NCBI GenBank assembly: GCA_022316685.1
Contig: JAKJHU010000382.1
Span: 248,001 to 312,000, forward strand
Direction: 5' to 3'
DNA length: 64,000 nucleotides
Source: Progne subis subis
Taxonomy: Eukaryota; Chordata; Aves; Passeriformes; Hirundinidae
Program-made: the position numbers and the translations under genes
Shown here: positions 22,260 to 32,305 of the stretch, piece after piece
Position numbering within the stretch: position 1 is the stretch's first letter
How the letters are laid out: the number at the start of each line of letters is the position of its first letter
Notes under the pieces: model-generated
Database searches by the model: none
The model's input: the letters and a program-made list of their open reading frames with translations, nothing else
What the model was told of the DNA's origin: nothing

Positions 22260-23203
22260 GTGTGGAGCAGCGCCTTATTTTGTGTCACGGTTACAGTCAT
22301 TAATAAACCTGCCCAGTTTTACAAACACATATTTTAGAAAGGTCTCCGCAGTACATTTGGTTTTTACGCTTCTTTTCCTATTATAATTTGGGGCTTCAGA
22401 GTCTGTAACTGTCACCAAAATAGTGATTTTTAAATGGAAATAAAGCATTTAATTGGGAGCTGTTTTATGTGCAGGTTCATGACTCAGCAGGGATCCTGGA
22501 TATTTGGAAAGGACATTATTTATTATTCAGTTATTTGGAATAGTTTGCCCTATTTTCCTGGCCCTTTGACAACCTCACCTCCTATGGCCGTGTGCTGTAC
22601 AATCCCTGAGATTTTAAAAACAATTTTACGCGGAATTAAAAAAAAAAAAAAAAAAATCTCACCACCAACCTGGAACAGCACTGGCCTTTTATAAACCTGG
22701 AACAGTCTTTGGAGTTGTGATAACAGAGCCAAAAAAACTCCTACGAACCCACAGAGCTGGTGCTAAACACCTCTGCAACGGCAAAAGCAATTTACAGCCC
22801 ACAGAATGCACTGGAGATTAAAGAACGAGTTATAAAAGGAGAGCTGGCAAAAGTTGACTCAGTCCTCTGACCCTCAGATTAGCCTGAAGTGAAAATCCCG
22901 GGCTATGCGGTATTTGCAGAAGGCAACCAGCACTTTCCGTTTCCCTCCCAGCAGCACCGTGTGCCAGAGGGGCAGGAAAGGAGGAAAAACGAGTCATGGA
23001 AGCAGCAGGTGTCAGCACAGTGGAATTGCCCACTTCTTTTTTTTTTTTTCCCCCCCCATTTATTGCTTTTTAATGCGCTCCAGTTTTCCAGGTTCCTCTT
23101 CGGTATTTCGAAAAGCTGCGGAGAACTGCGCTTGCTCTCCTTACGCAGCTCAACCCGCCCGACCATCCTTACCGAACCTTGGTGGTTTTATGCGGGTTAT
23201 TTT
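22260..23203. other. Intergenic sequence, no gene recognised
   Basis: AT-rich sequence with a poly-A run at about 22640-22657 and a T/C run at about 23037-23058. No supported exon. Confidence 0.5.
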
Positions 23204-23330
23204 TGTTATAAATGGGGTAGATCAAATTTTAGAAATCAAAATTTAGAATTTTATTGAGAGACAAAATGACAGTCTCGGACAGCCACAATTAAAAGGACAG
23301 TGTCGAGCCTGGGGTCAGCACTGGGTGAAT

Positions 23331-23444
23331 GCTGATAACACACTCTGCCAGTCTGTTATCCCCCCAAGTTCACATTTTTGGCTTGAAGCTGATAACACAC
23401 TCTGCCAGTCTGTTATCCCCCCAAGTTCACATTTTTGGCTTGAA
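23331..23444 (-). repeat. 57-bp tandem duplication inside the LTR (R region)
   Basis: Two copies with a 57-bp period beginning 'gctgataacacactctgcc', essentially identical. They lie between the TATA box and AATAAA on the LTR strand. Confidence 0.93.
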
Positions 23445-23604
23445 GCTGCCCCTTTTTATACACAGGATCGCTGAGAAAAGACGGGGCTCCGATGTTTTTC
23501 CCTGTCCGTGGCAGCTTCATTAACTATTCATGTTCAGGTCTGGGTGTTCTGAATAGTTCTTCTTGGGCTAACAATGACTTTAATGGCTGATCCCAGGTGT
23601 GTCG

Positions 23605-23682
23605 TAGATATGATAATGTCTGGAGGAGTCGGATGAGATATGGGTAGATATGATAATGTCCGGAGGAGACGGGTGAGATATA
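23605..23682 (-). repeat. 40-bp tandem duplication inside the LTR (U3)
   Basis: Two copies with a 40-bp period containing 'tagatatgataatgtc' and 'ggaggag'. They differ at a few positions and lie upstream of the TATA box in U3. Confidence 0.85.
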
Positions 23683-23919
23683 GATCTGATGTGATCATTC
23701 AGTTCTTGAGCTGTTCATCTGCTTCTTCTGTGGTTTTGTGTTCTTTTCAGAGTTTTCCGGCAGAGGCATTTCGATGTCATTCCTAGCATAGTCTTTGTGT
23801 CCTTTTTCTGGGACTGTGCTGTCAGCAGGGATACCTTGTACTTCTCCCTGTATGGCTTTTGTTTTTGCAGATATAAAACTTACATGAATTACTTTAAAGA
23901 CATATATTACTGTTTTATC

Positions 23920-24094
23920 TTAGTTTTCTTAGAACATATGCAGGTAGATACAAACTTATATTTTATATGGGTGTATTACAATACAGACATATTCAAACAT
24001 AAATTAACTTAGTTTTCTTAGAACATATGCAGGTAGATACAAACATATTTTATATGGGTGTATTACAATACAGACATATTCAAACACAAATTAA
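23920..24094 (-). repeat. 89-bp tandem duplication inside the LTR (U3)
   Basis: Two copies with an 89-bp period beginning 'ttagttttcttagaacatat'. The second has a 3-bp deletion. Its place in distal U3 resembles the enhancer direct repeats of many retroviral LTRs. Confidence 0.92.
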
Positions 24095-24113
24095 CTTTAG
24101 GACATTTATCACA

Positions 24114-25633
24114 TTTTTGAACTCAGCAAGGATGAGCGGTGCCTCGTCCCCTCGGCAGCAGGAGCGGCGCTTTGTTGCCAGGACACTGCAGGAAAATGGC
24201 ATCCGTCAATAATTGCTGCTTGAGTCATGACGAGGCATTAACGAGCCTGGTTCTCCTGGAGGAGCCCTTTGGCCTGCAACTCTGCAGGCCGTGGAAGCTC
24301 CTCTTTAAATCAGTTGCACACAAGTGTAAACGGATTTTCTTCTTCCAGGCGTCTGATCGCAGTGAGAGACACCAAAGCTGAGCGATAAAAAAAGGGGGAA
24401 AAGGAAGCACCTCATGGAAAGTGAGTTTGGGATATCCCAAGCTCTCCATTCCCGTGGGCAGTGGCATCACCCCAGCACCTAAATCCCCCAGGATTTACAG
24501 GCTTGGCTGCAAATGCCAAAACAAAACATAAAAAGTTTCTTAGCAAAATGCTACAAATTACAGCGTGCAATTACCTTAACAGAGGAGAAGGGATTATTTT
24601 GGGAAAATAAGAATCTGTGATGACAGAAAAACCTGATTTCCTTGAAGAATGATGGCTGTAAGAAAACGTGACAGGAATTTAGGCAGCAAAATATTTTGAC
24701 ATGAGGTGATATCTAAAAGTTTCGGCTGTCATATCAAATAGATGAGACTAAGACAGTGCAGAATATGCATAGATCAATTTATTGATCAATCTATTAATTA
24801 AATTCTAAAATCTCCAAAGTAAATCATTACTTGAAAGTTGTCTCTCTCTTTTTTTTTTTCTATCAAGCAATTTAGTAGATAGACTTTAATTCTTCATGCT
24901 GAATGTGACAAATTAACTGAGAATCTGGATTTCCCTTCCATATCAGTGATAAAAATCTGCATTATCAGCTGGAACGGGGCTTCTGATGGCAACTACAGCC
25001 CCCGTATGTGTCAAGTACTGGGTTTGCATTGATATAAAAGTTTGGTGCCAAAAACCTTGGCAGTGGGATTTATTCCAGCTGGATAAACAGTGTTTTGCTC
25101 TGCCAAATTATAACTTGAAGAGAAATTTGTTAGATACCTTTATGAAGGATTTATAGGGATTCCAGTTTCGGGCTCTGAATCAACAGCTCAGAGGAACAAG
25201 GAGGATTATTTGAAATCGTTCCCAGAGGGCGAGTTCTTTAAGTTCTTACTCACTGCTTTTGAAAGAGAAAAGAGGAATTGAGCAGCGGAGTCACACCCTG
25301 CAGTTTGCCCCGTGAATAACCGGGTGTGAAACCAGGCCAGTTGGGATACACTTGGCTGTAAATGTTTCTCTGTTTCAGGGTAACCGAGCCTCTACCTTCC
25401 ACTCCCCGAATCCCTCCCCGCCTTGCTTTCAGCAGAATTCCTCTCACTCATTTCCTATTTACTGCAGTGGAGGCACAGCTGGTGACTGGCTTAAAGTATC
25501 AAGAAACGATTTAAGTGTTGTTCATGTATTAAAGCAGGCTGTTGAGGCTGTTGTTGTGGTTTCGTGGGGGTTTTTTTTGGTTTTTTTTTTTGTTTGTTTG
25601 GGTTTTGGTTTTTTTTGGGGGGTTTCTTTTTTT

Positions 25634-25669
<36 letters not shown>

Positions 25670-26746
25670 TTTTGGTTTTTTTTCCTTCCCCAGTGATTCT
25701 GTCACCTAGAATGCAAAATTCACTGCAGAACTGGAAAACTGGTGCTCTTCAAACCTCATACTCAAGGCACAACATTTGTTGCCTTTTGATTTCTCAGTAA
25801 ATCTGCATTCCTGTGTGTGTTATACAGATTTTTCAGAAGATTTAGTGCCTAAATGAAGCCTGTTTCTCTCAGTTAATGAGTTTATGGGCTCGAGCCTTCA
25901 GGTTTCCCATCACAACAGACACGAATTGCTTGAACGTCTATCAAAGGCAGTGGGAAAACAAGGAAGTAAGGAATACTCACCATGTATTAAAATTAGTTTT
26001 TCCTACACGCTGATTCAGCTGCTCACGTACCTGCAACAGTAGTATTAATAGAAATAAATATACAAATATAGCAGTTTGTTGCATTTACAAATTGAACATC
26101 AGGCTTGAAGCCACTGAAGTTCAAACCTATTTTCCAGCACATTTAGAACTCAACCCCGCTTTTCTCCTTGAGACACGCCGGTGTTCCCGGAAAAGCATGT
26201 GGAATTTGATTTATTGGCTCTTATCAGGTCCCACTGAGGTGCAGGTCAGCAACAGTAACGACCTTTAGGGCTGGATCTCTCAGGAGAGGCGGGGTGTGAG
26301 CAGCTCCTCCACAGGGCGCGTTTGTGCGTGGCCTGGCCACGGGAGCTGGGATCCTGTGTGGGCAGGAAGAGAGCTTTGCACCGGGGTGGGTGACACCCCC
26401 GTGGGGATGTGGTGACATCCCTGCTGCCAGGTGGCTCCCAGGACACGTGGTTTCTGCTGCGGCCCAGCTTTGACTCAGCGCTGCCGGCGGCGCCCGAAAC
26501 CACGAAGGTGTGACAGGAACAAACAGGCTGCTTCGTGTCCCCGCCGCGGCACAGCCAGCCCTGGGGAGGGACAAACCCTTCTGGCTGCCTTTGGGAACGG
26601 GGAGACACGCACAACAAATCTGGGTGACATCCCCGCTTGAAATCCCATCTGGCCCGGGGAAATGCTGTGGCTCTGCTGGGCTAGGAAAACTGGGAAAACA
26701 GCACCTGGGAGAGGATGATGCTGAGCATGGACCAGGTTCCCAAACC
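24114..26746. other. Intergenic sequence, no gene recognised
   Basis: AT-rich sequence without recognised coding exons. It contains a T-rich/(GT)n tract and is otherwise unique. Short open frames here lack splice context or family resemblance. Confidence 0.5.
25567..25687 (+). repeat. T-rich low-complexity tract with (GT)n microsatellite
   Basis: T runs interrupted by G, with a (GT)~12 dinucleotide repeat at about 25647-25670. The Phe/Val/Cys-rich frames across it are artefacts. Confidence 0.9.
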
Positions 26747-27084
26747 TGAAAATATACTTCCCTCTCTAGCCACCCCCCGGCTCTCGCTAGCTCAGTTATT
26801 CAGGGGTTTTAGGGAAATATATTTCAGACAGACAGAATAGAGATTTCAAAAGAGTGGCTCTCACCCCCAGCTTCTGTCCAAGCCTTATTCTCGATGTGAT
26901 GTTCCAGGAGGCCGAGGAGAGAGAGAGCAAACAGGAAGAGACAGAGGTTTATCTAGTTTTGGGCCAAGGAAAGATATTGGCCCTGAGCCAATAGGGTCAG
27001 GAGTATGGAAAAAGGGTTAAGCTACATAGCACAGGCTTCAGGGGGACTCTGAGGGGAAAAACCATTCCTCAGAGGAACACAACA
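26747..27084 (-). mobile_element. Solo LTR, 338 bp, with 6-bp target duplication
   Basis: On the plus strand the element runs from TGAAAATATA to ACACAACA and is flanked by perfect copies of CAAACC (26741-26746 and 27085-27090). TG...CA ends with a 6-bp target-site duplication fit an ERVK-like LTR. On the minus strand it starts TGTTGTGTTCC and has a CCTATTGGCTC element and an ACTAGATAAAC element. The orientation is less certain than the boundaries. No internal sequence is present. Confidence 0.78.
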
Positions 27085-27514
27085 CAAACCAGGCTCTTGC
27101 ACGCTGGATCGTCCTGATGGGGAAAGGCCGGAGCAGGGAACGTGCCGGGGTTTGTCCTCGGGGTGCAGGGGTGGGTGTCCCCAGCCTGTCCCGGCTGAGC
27201 GGGCTGGAGGCGCAGGAGGGAGCAGGGAAGTGCAGGTCAGGGTGTTCAGCTGGAGCAGGTCACAGCAGAGCCGCTCAGAGGGGACAGATGAGAACAGGCT
27301 GTGTCCTGCACGGCTCGTGTCGGGGACAGATATAGCTCCGGCTTGGGCAGCAGGACATTTGTCACTGTGACGAGAGGCCCAGAGTATTTTTAGAGCTTTC
27401 CTCATGAGTCTGCAGCTTTGAAGGACAGAAAAAAAAGGATGAGGCTGGCTTGGCTGGCCAGGCTTACCCAGTTCTTGTGGGGCAGGAGCTGAGGAGTGTG
27501 TGCCAGCAGGGACA

Positions 27515-27716
27515 AGCCACCTCCAGGAGCTGAGGAACATGTGCACATGGAGAAGCCACCTCCAGGAGCTGAGGAACATGTGCACATGGAGAAGCCACCT
27601 CCAGGAGCTGGGGAGCACGTGCACATGGAGAAGCCACCTCCAGGAGCTGGGGAGCACGTGCACATGGAGAAGCCACCTCCAGGAGCTGGGGAGCACGTGC
27701 ACATGGAGAAGCCAGC
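27515..27716 (+). repeat. 39-bp minisatellite, ~5 copies
   Basis: Unit 'gccacctccaggagctgggg' plus 'agcacgtgcacatggagaa', 39 bp. The first two copies carry 'tgaggaacatg' and the later three 'tggggagcacg'. The unit length is a multiple of three, so it gives 13-residue repeats in open frames on both strands. These have no start, splice or family support as genes. Confidence 0.93.
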
Positions 27717-27949
27717 AAGTGCAGCATCTGGTCCTGTCATGACTGTGACACTCAGCCTGCAAAGCCCAGCATCACCTGTGCCCACCTGGGCCAGCAGGCT
27801 GAGCCCAGGTGAGCATTCCCAAGTGAAATCTGTTGAAGATGGAATAGCTTTACCCAGGAATTGCCTCGCCGCTCAGGCTCAGGGCATTGGGAGCCTTGAG
27901 GCGTTTCCTGCCCACCCAGGCTGCGTTAGCAACCCTAGTACGGCCCAGA

Positions 27950-28046
27950 GGGACACCCCAGCCCCAGAGGGACACTTCTCAGCCCCAGAGGGACATTCCA
28001 GTCCAGATGGACACATCTCAGCCCCAGAGGGACACTCCAGCCCAGA
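27950..28046 (+). repeat. Short degenerate tandem repeat
   Basis: Four to five copies of 'agccccagagggacactt' variants spaced 18-27 bp apart. Confidence 0.8.
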
Positions 28047-28707
28047 GCCACCTTGCTGTGCAGCAGGAGGCATGGGTCCCTGTCCCAGCGGGCTCCCGGG
28101 ACACAGCGTGGTTCTGGAGGGTTTGTGAGCGGAGAGAGGCCCCGTGTGACCGCAGCCAGGCCACATCCTGCTGCCGGGGACGGGGCTGCAGCAAACCCCC
28201 TCTTATCTGCTGGCGGGGAAGGAAAGGCGGAGCTGCGAGCAGCCCCGGTGCCAGCAGGTGCTTCCCCTGCGCACACAGCTGCTGCGGAGGTGCCTGGCCT
28301 CACGGAAACGCCAAACTCATCTCTCACCGCTTCACCATTTGCATGTGTGCACTTAGCGAGCCGTGAGCAGCCCGGGGCGAGGGTCAGGGGAGGTCAGGGA
28401 GAGCAGCCCCGGCTGTGTGCACGGTCACAGGAGCCAGGAAAGCTCCCAGGCTCTTGAGATCTGCTCTGCAAGGGCTCGGAGGGGCTGACACCCTCTCCTG
28501 CTCTGCTGCTGGGTTTTTGTGGCCACAACTCACTGCTCTGCTCAGGAGGAAGAGCTCTTTCTGCGTGTAAATGAAAAAAAGCTGCTTTAATATTGAACAA
28601 GGTGTTACTTCTATCGTCCAAGTGTTAAAATACCAGTTGGCAAAGCAAGGAGGGCACAGAGCAGGGGTAGAGCTGGGGGTGATGTCAGCTGGCCCCTTCT
28701 CTCCCTG

Positions 28708-28935
28708 CAGGAATGAATTCCTGTCATGGTCTGTGAGCTCTTCAAGCATTTTCTTCATGGCTTTGCAAGTTTGTTCTGCTTCTAAAGCATTTTCAAGTGT
28801 CTCCTTAACCTCAAGAGGTCTCTTAAGCTATTTTTTCCTCCTCAGAGAATGATTCACAGCAGAAAGATCAGGGCCATCAGGTCGTCGCCTCTTTATCTGC
28901 TGCTCTGTCAGGGACTTGACTTCTCCTGCAGTATC
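28708..28935 (-). pseudogene. Coding-like Lys/Glu-rich segment with one in-frame stop, unidentified
   Basis: One minus-strand frame reads EVKSLTEQQIKRRRPDGPDL, then a short linker ending LRRKK, a TAG, then LKRPLEVKETLENALEAEQT and CKAMKKMLEELTDHDRNSFL. The charged, heptad-like second part resembles a coiled coil and is unlike the random frames nearby. There is no convincing acceptor or donor, and the frame is interrupted by the TAG. A decayed retrocopy or relict exon is more likely than an active gene. I do not recognise the parent protein. On the plus strand two good acceptor-like sites (CTCTCCCTGCAG at about 28710 and TTTTTTCCTCCTCAG at about 28845) leave open a plus-strand non-coding exon. 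Confidence 0.3.
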
Positions 28936-29271
28936 CGAGTGAAACCACCCAGCTCTGAGTCAGTGGCAAATCCCCCGGTGATGGCAGTAGAGCACGAAAT
29001 TCCGGGCGGAGCGGGAGCCGGGAGCCAGCACAGCCCGCTGGAGCTGTGCCTCGCACCCACACGAGCGGGAGGGTGAGCGCAGGCAGGGCGCCGGGAAGGA
29101 ACTCCCTGGCACGGTGGCACAGGGTGCCCGGAGAAGCTGTGCCACCCCTGGGGCACCCCGGCACAGAGGGAAGCGTCCCTTTAAAGGTCCCCAACCCAAA
29201 CCATTCCTTGGGAAAGCTCATATTGTACCTCAACATCCAAGAATGTGAAACAGCTTTTATATCTCGCTACT

Positions 29272-29651
29272 TGTCACCGAGACACACAAAGCAGTCACAC
29301 GAGACGAGATTTCCACAGAGGTCCTTCCGATCCAGCTCACAGCCGAGAGAGCGGAGAGAAGAGACCCTTTGTTTATTTTTACTTTTTATACATTTGTGGG
29401 TCTGGCAGAAGATTGGCTTTTTGGGGTTTCCACCCCTCAGCCTCAGTGGCCAGACCAGTTGTCAGTTACAGTTGTTTTCAGGTTAGAAATATGCAAACAA
29501 AGGACAGAGAATGAAAAACAAAGGGTTTGTTTATGTTACATCTGTGGGAAAAAGGTAGAAAACTGCTCTAATATTGTACAGTAACTAAAAGATCTGACTC
29601 CATTATGAAATTCAAAAGGCTAATAAAAAACTCAGAAAAACCAGGGTAACA
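29272..29651 (-). mobile_element. Solo LTR, ~380 bp, family A, minus orientation
   Basis: On the minus strand it runs from TGTTACCCTGG to CGGTGACA and closely matches the plus-strand LTR at 37707-38091. It is flanked by gctact and gctatt, a 6-bp target duplication with one mismatch. On the LTR strand it has a TATAAAAAGTA-type box shortly before AATAAA. No internal region is present. Confidence 0.85.
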
Positions 29652-30562
29652 GCTATTTTTTTTTTTTCCCCCCCATTTTTTACAGACTTCGCTGTAGTCT
29701 GGGGTTAACTAAAAGCCAAATTATAACTCCGTTAACGATTTGCCAGGGGTGGGTTTCACGGCTTTGTTCAAATAAGCCGGCAGTGTCCGTGGGCTCTTTC
29801 AAGGGGTTGTTTGCCATCTAGCGGGTTGTTGGGATTTTGCAGAAAAGCCTCAGCGCGGTTGTTTCTGGTGTCACCTCGCAGGACGGGCAAAAGGGACACG
29901 AACAGCAAGAGCCTCCCAGGAGAGGGAGGGGAAATCAAAGGGACAATGTACGGGCAAGATTTTCCTTACCGATATAACAACAGCGGCATTGAACACGCCC
30001 AGACATTGCCACTGACAGCCCGTGGGCCGTCTGTAAATAGAATAAATTGGTTATTTGAAGTAATTAGTTATAGGCGTCATCAATAAGCTCTCGGTTCCCA
30101 GAGCATCAAGAGAAAATTGGCATTTAAGCATACAGGAGGTGTGTACATTGCCAGGGTGTACTGGTGCACAAATTTAATCTGGGATGTCCGTGTCTCAGAG
30201 TATTTTCAGATCCTGTCAGTTTAGGGAATTGCACAAAGGAATAAAATCAACTTTTAAAAAAATCGTGTTAATAAGTCATTTATGGGGACGTGGGAAGACG
30301 TTTTGTTCCAGGATTGACAGAAACAGGGATTTCTGCCTTTAGGAGCAAAGTTGTCCCCACATTGTACAGTATCAGATATTAGTGTAAGGCTTGTCTTTAA
30401 TATAAATCTCCTTTTTGTCAACATTGTTGAGTAATTCTGTCACTCATTTTTGGAACAGATCAGAGCGTGAACTAGGAGATTCTTAAAGATGCTTTAAGCC
30501 TGCTCTAGCTTCTGGAAAGACTGACTATATAATTTTCTAATATTTCCCTAAATTACAAAAAA

Positions 30563-30593
<31 letters not shown>

Positions 30594-32189
30594 GGGGGGG
30601 GGGGGGAGGGTTTGGTGAATAATAATAATGCTCAGCAATCTCAGCAAAGCCTTTTCCGAAGTTCAGGCGAAAGAAATCCTCCGTGATAAACTCCTGAGCA
30701 GTCTCTTTTAGAGGGCCCTGCACCCAGCAGGAGGCAGCACTTTACTGCAAAACAACCCAAAACGTCCTAACTTTTGCGTGTGACCTCCGGTAAAACTCAG
30801 TTTTGAGGTGAATTACCCTGTTGTGCAGCAGAACAGGACTCGTGGTGGTTCCATCCCGAAACCAGACGTCTGCTCTGGTGTCACAGTGGAGCCCCAGGAG
30901 GGATCAGCGTAATTCAATTATTCCCCTAAAGCCCATTTGCGTACATCATCATCATCATCAAGAGAAAAGTCACAATTTACTATAATTACCATTTTTACTG
31001 CACTGGAGCTTAATAGAAAAGCTGGATGACTCAGCCAGCTGAAAGCACCAGAATCTCAGCCATGCATGGAGCACTTCTGGCTCTCCCATGCCCACACCAC
31101 GCCAAAATAACCAATTTAGGATTTCAGGCTGGTGGATTATTGATTGCCCCTTCCCTCTATGTCTGGAGCAGAGCAAGGCTGTCCCTAAAGCTCTTGGCTC
31201 CTTTGGGATAACACCAAAGCCCAGGTGCTGGACACTCACCTGCTTCCCTTGGCAGCCAGAGCAGCACCTGCAGGGACGTGGGACCAGCTGGGACCTCCTG
31301 AACCCCAGAACATCTGGCTATGAGCAGACATCCTGCTCCTGGGACTCTTCTCAAGGAGTCCAAGACCAAGCAGGTCACACCAGGGCTTTCTCCAGGTCAC
31401 CACCCAGCCTCCAGCACATCCAGGAGCCTCACAGATCACGGCCAAGCGTGTTGTTTTTAAAGGTGGACTTTTCCTGCTCTGCATTTTTGGCCTATGAGCC
31501 AAAAATCTCTGCACCCAGCAGTCCCGAGCCATAATCCCCTCCTTCCACCAGCAAATCCTGCTCATCCTCTCCACATTATCCCTCTGCCACCTGCACATTG
31601 CTGCCTAAAGCCCTGCAGCTGTGCCTCTGGCAGCACAGGGAGCCAGGCACTCTCCTCTCTGTGCCCACCTCCCCAGGAGTTCAGAAAACCTTGTTTGCTC
31701 CATGAGTAGAGGGAATATTCCAGGCAGCTCTGGCAAAGTCCAGCTGATCACTCTGCAGGGCTGTTTTTCCCCTAACCACATTTTGGGATGCAGCAATGGC
31801 TGAGGGAGCGGGAGCTGTGTAACCTCGCACATCAGCCCAGATAAAGGAAAGATGTCTCCATCGCAGGCCTGTCAGGGTTTAGGCTGCCCAAACAATCTGT
31901 GAGTGTTTAACAAGCTGCTGAAAACCACTGGTGGACAAAAGGCATTTCTGGCATTTCTGGATTTCGTGTCAAGCTGTGCTGCCTAACCCAAAGCGTCATG
32001 ATCAAAACAAGATGCACCTCTCTGGACTTCTCCTGCCACGACCAGGCCCGGTGGGAGCTGTGGCTCAATGACATCAGCAACAGCCCAAAGGTGTTGGTGG
32101 ACACTGTGCTTCCAGAATTTCCCCGGTGCCGACGTTGTCCTGCTCCCTGCTCCCTGGGCACTGGGACACACAGGGACTTCACGGAGCCG
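29652..32189. other. Intergenic sequence, no gene recognised
   Basis: Contains an A/T- and motif-rich stretch at 29700-30120, an A-run/G-run at 30557-30607 and a (TCA)n microsatellite at about 30946-30961. No exon with splice support was found. Confidence 0.5.
30557..30607 (+). repeat. Poly-A tract followed by poly-G
   Basis: About 36 A (one G interruption) running straight into about 13 G with one A. It is a hypermutable homopolymer pair and its length may be unreliable in the assembly. Confidence 0.9.
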
Positions 32190-32305
32190 GCAGCCATCCC
32201 TGGAGGTGTCCAAGGCCAGGCTGGGGCAGTGGAAGCTGTGGGACAAGGTGGTCTTTAAGGTCCCCTCCACCCCAAACCGTTCTGGGATTCCGTGATTCTC
32301 TGAGC
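32190..32305 (+). mobile_element. CR1 LINE 3' fragment with intact 3' end
   Basis: 'ggtgtccaaggccaggctgg' through 'tttaaggtcccctccacccc' to 'aaaccgttctgggattccgtgattctctg', including the degenerate ATTCTNTG terminal repeats typical of CR1. Confidence 0.82.

Larger units (their letters stand above)
23204..24113 (-). mobile_element. Solo LTR, ~910 bp, endogenous retrovirus
   Basis: The ends form an imperfect inverted repeat: plus strand starts TGTTATAAATG and minus strand starts TGTGATAAATG. On the minus strand a TATAAAAAGG box (about 23450-23459) is followed about 200 bp later by AATAAA (about 23249-23254), which fixes the orientation and outlines U3, R and U5. The flanks are atttt and ttttt, a possible degenerate 4-5-bp target duplication. 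No internal retroviral coding sequence adjoins it, so it is read as a solo LTR. Three separate tandem duplications lie inside it. Confidence 0.7.
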
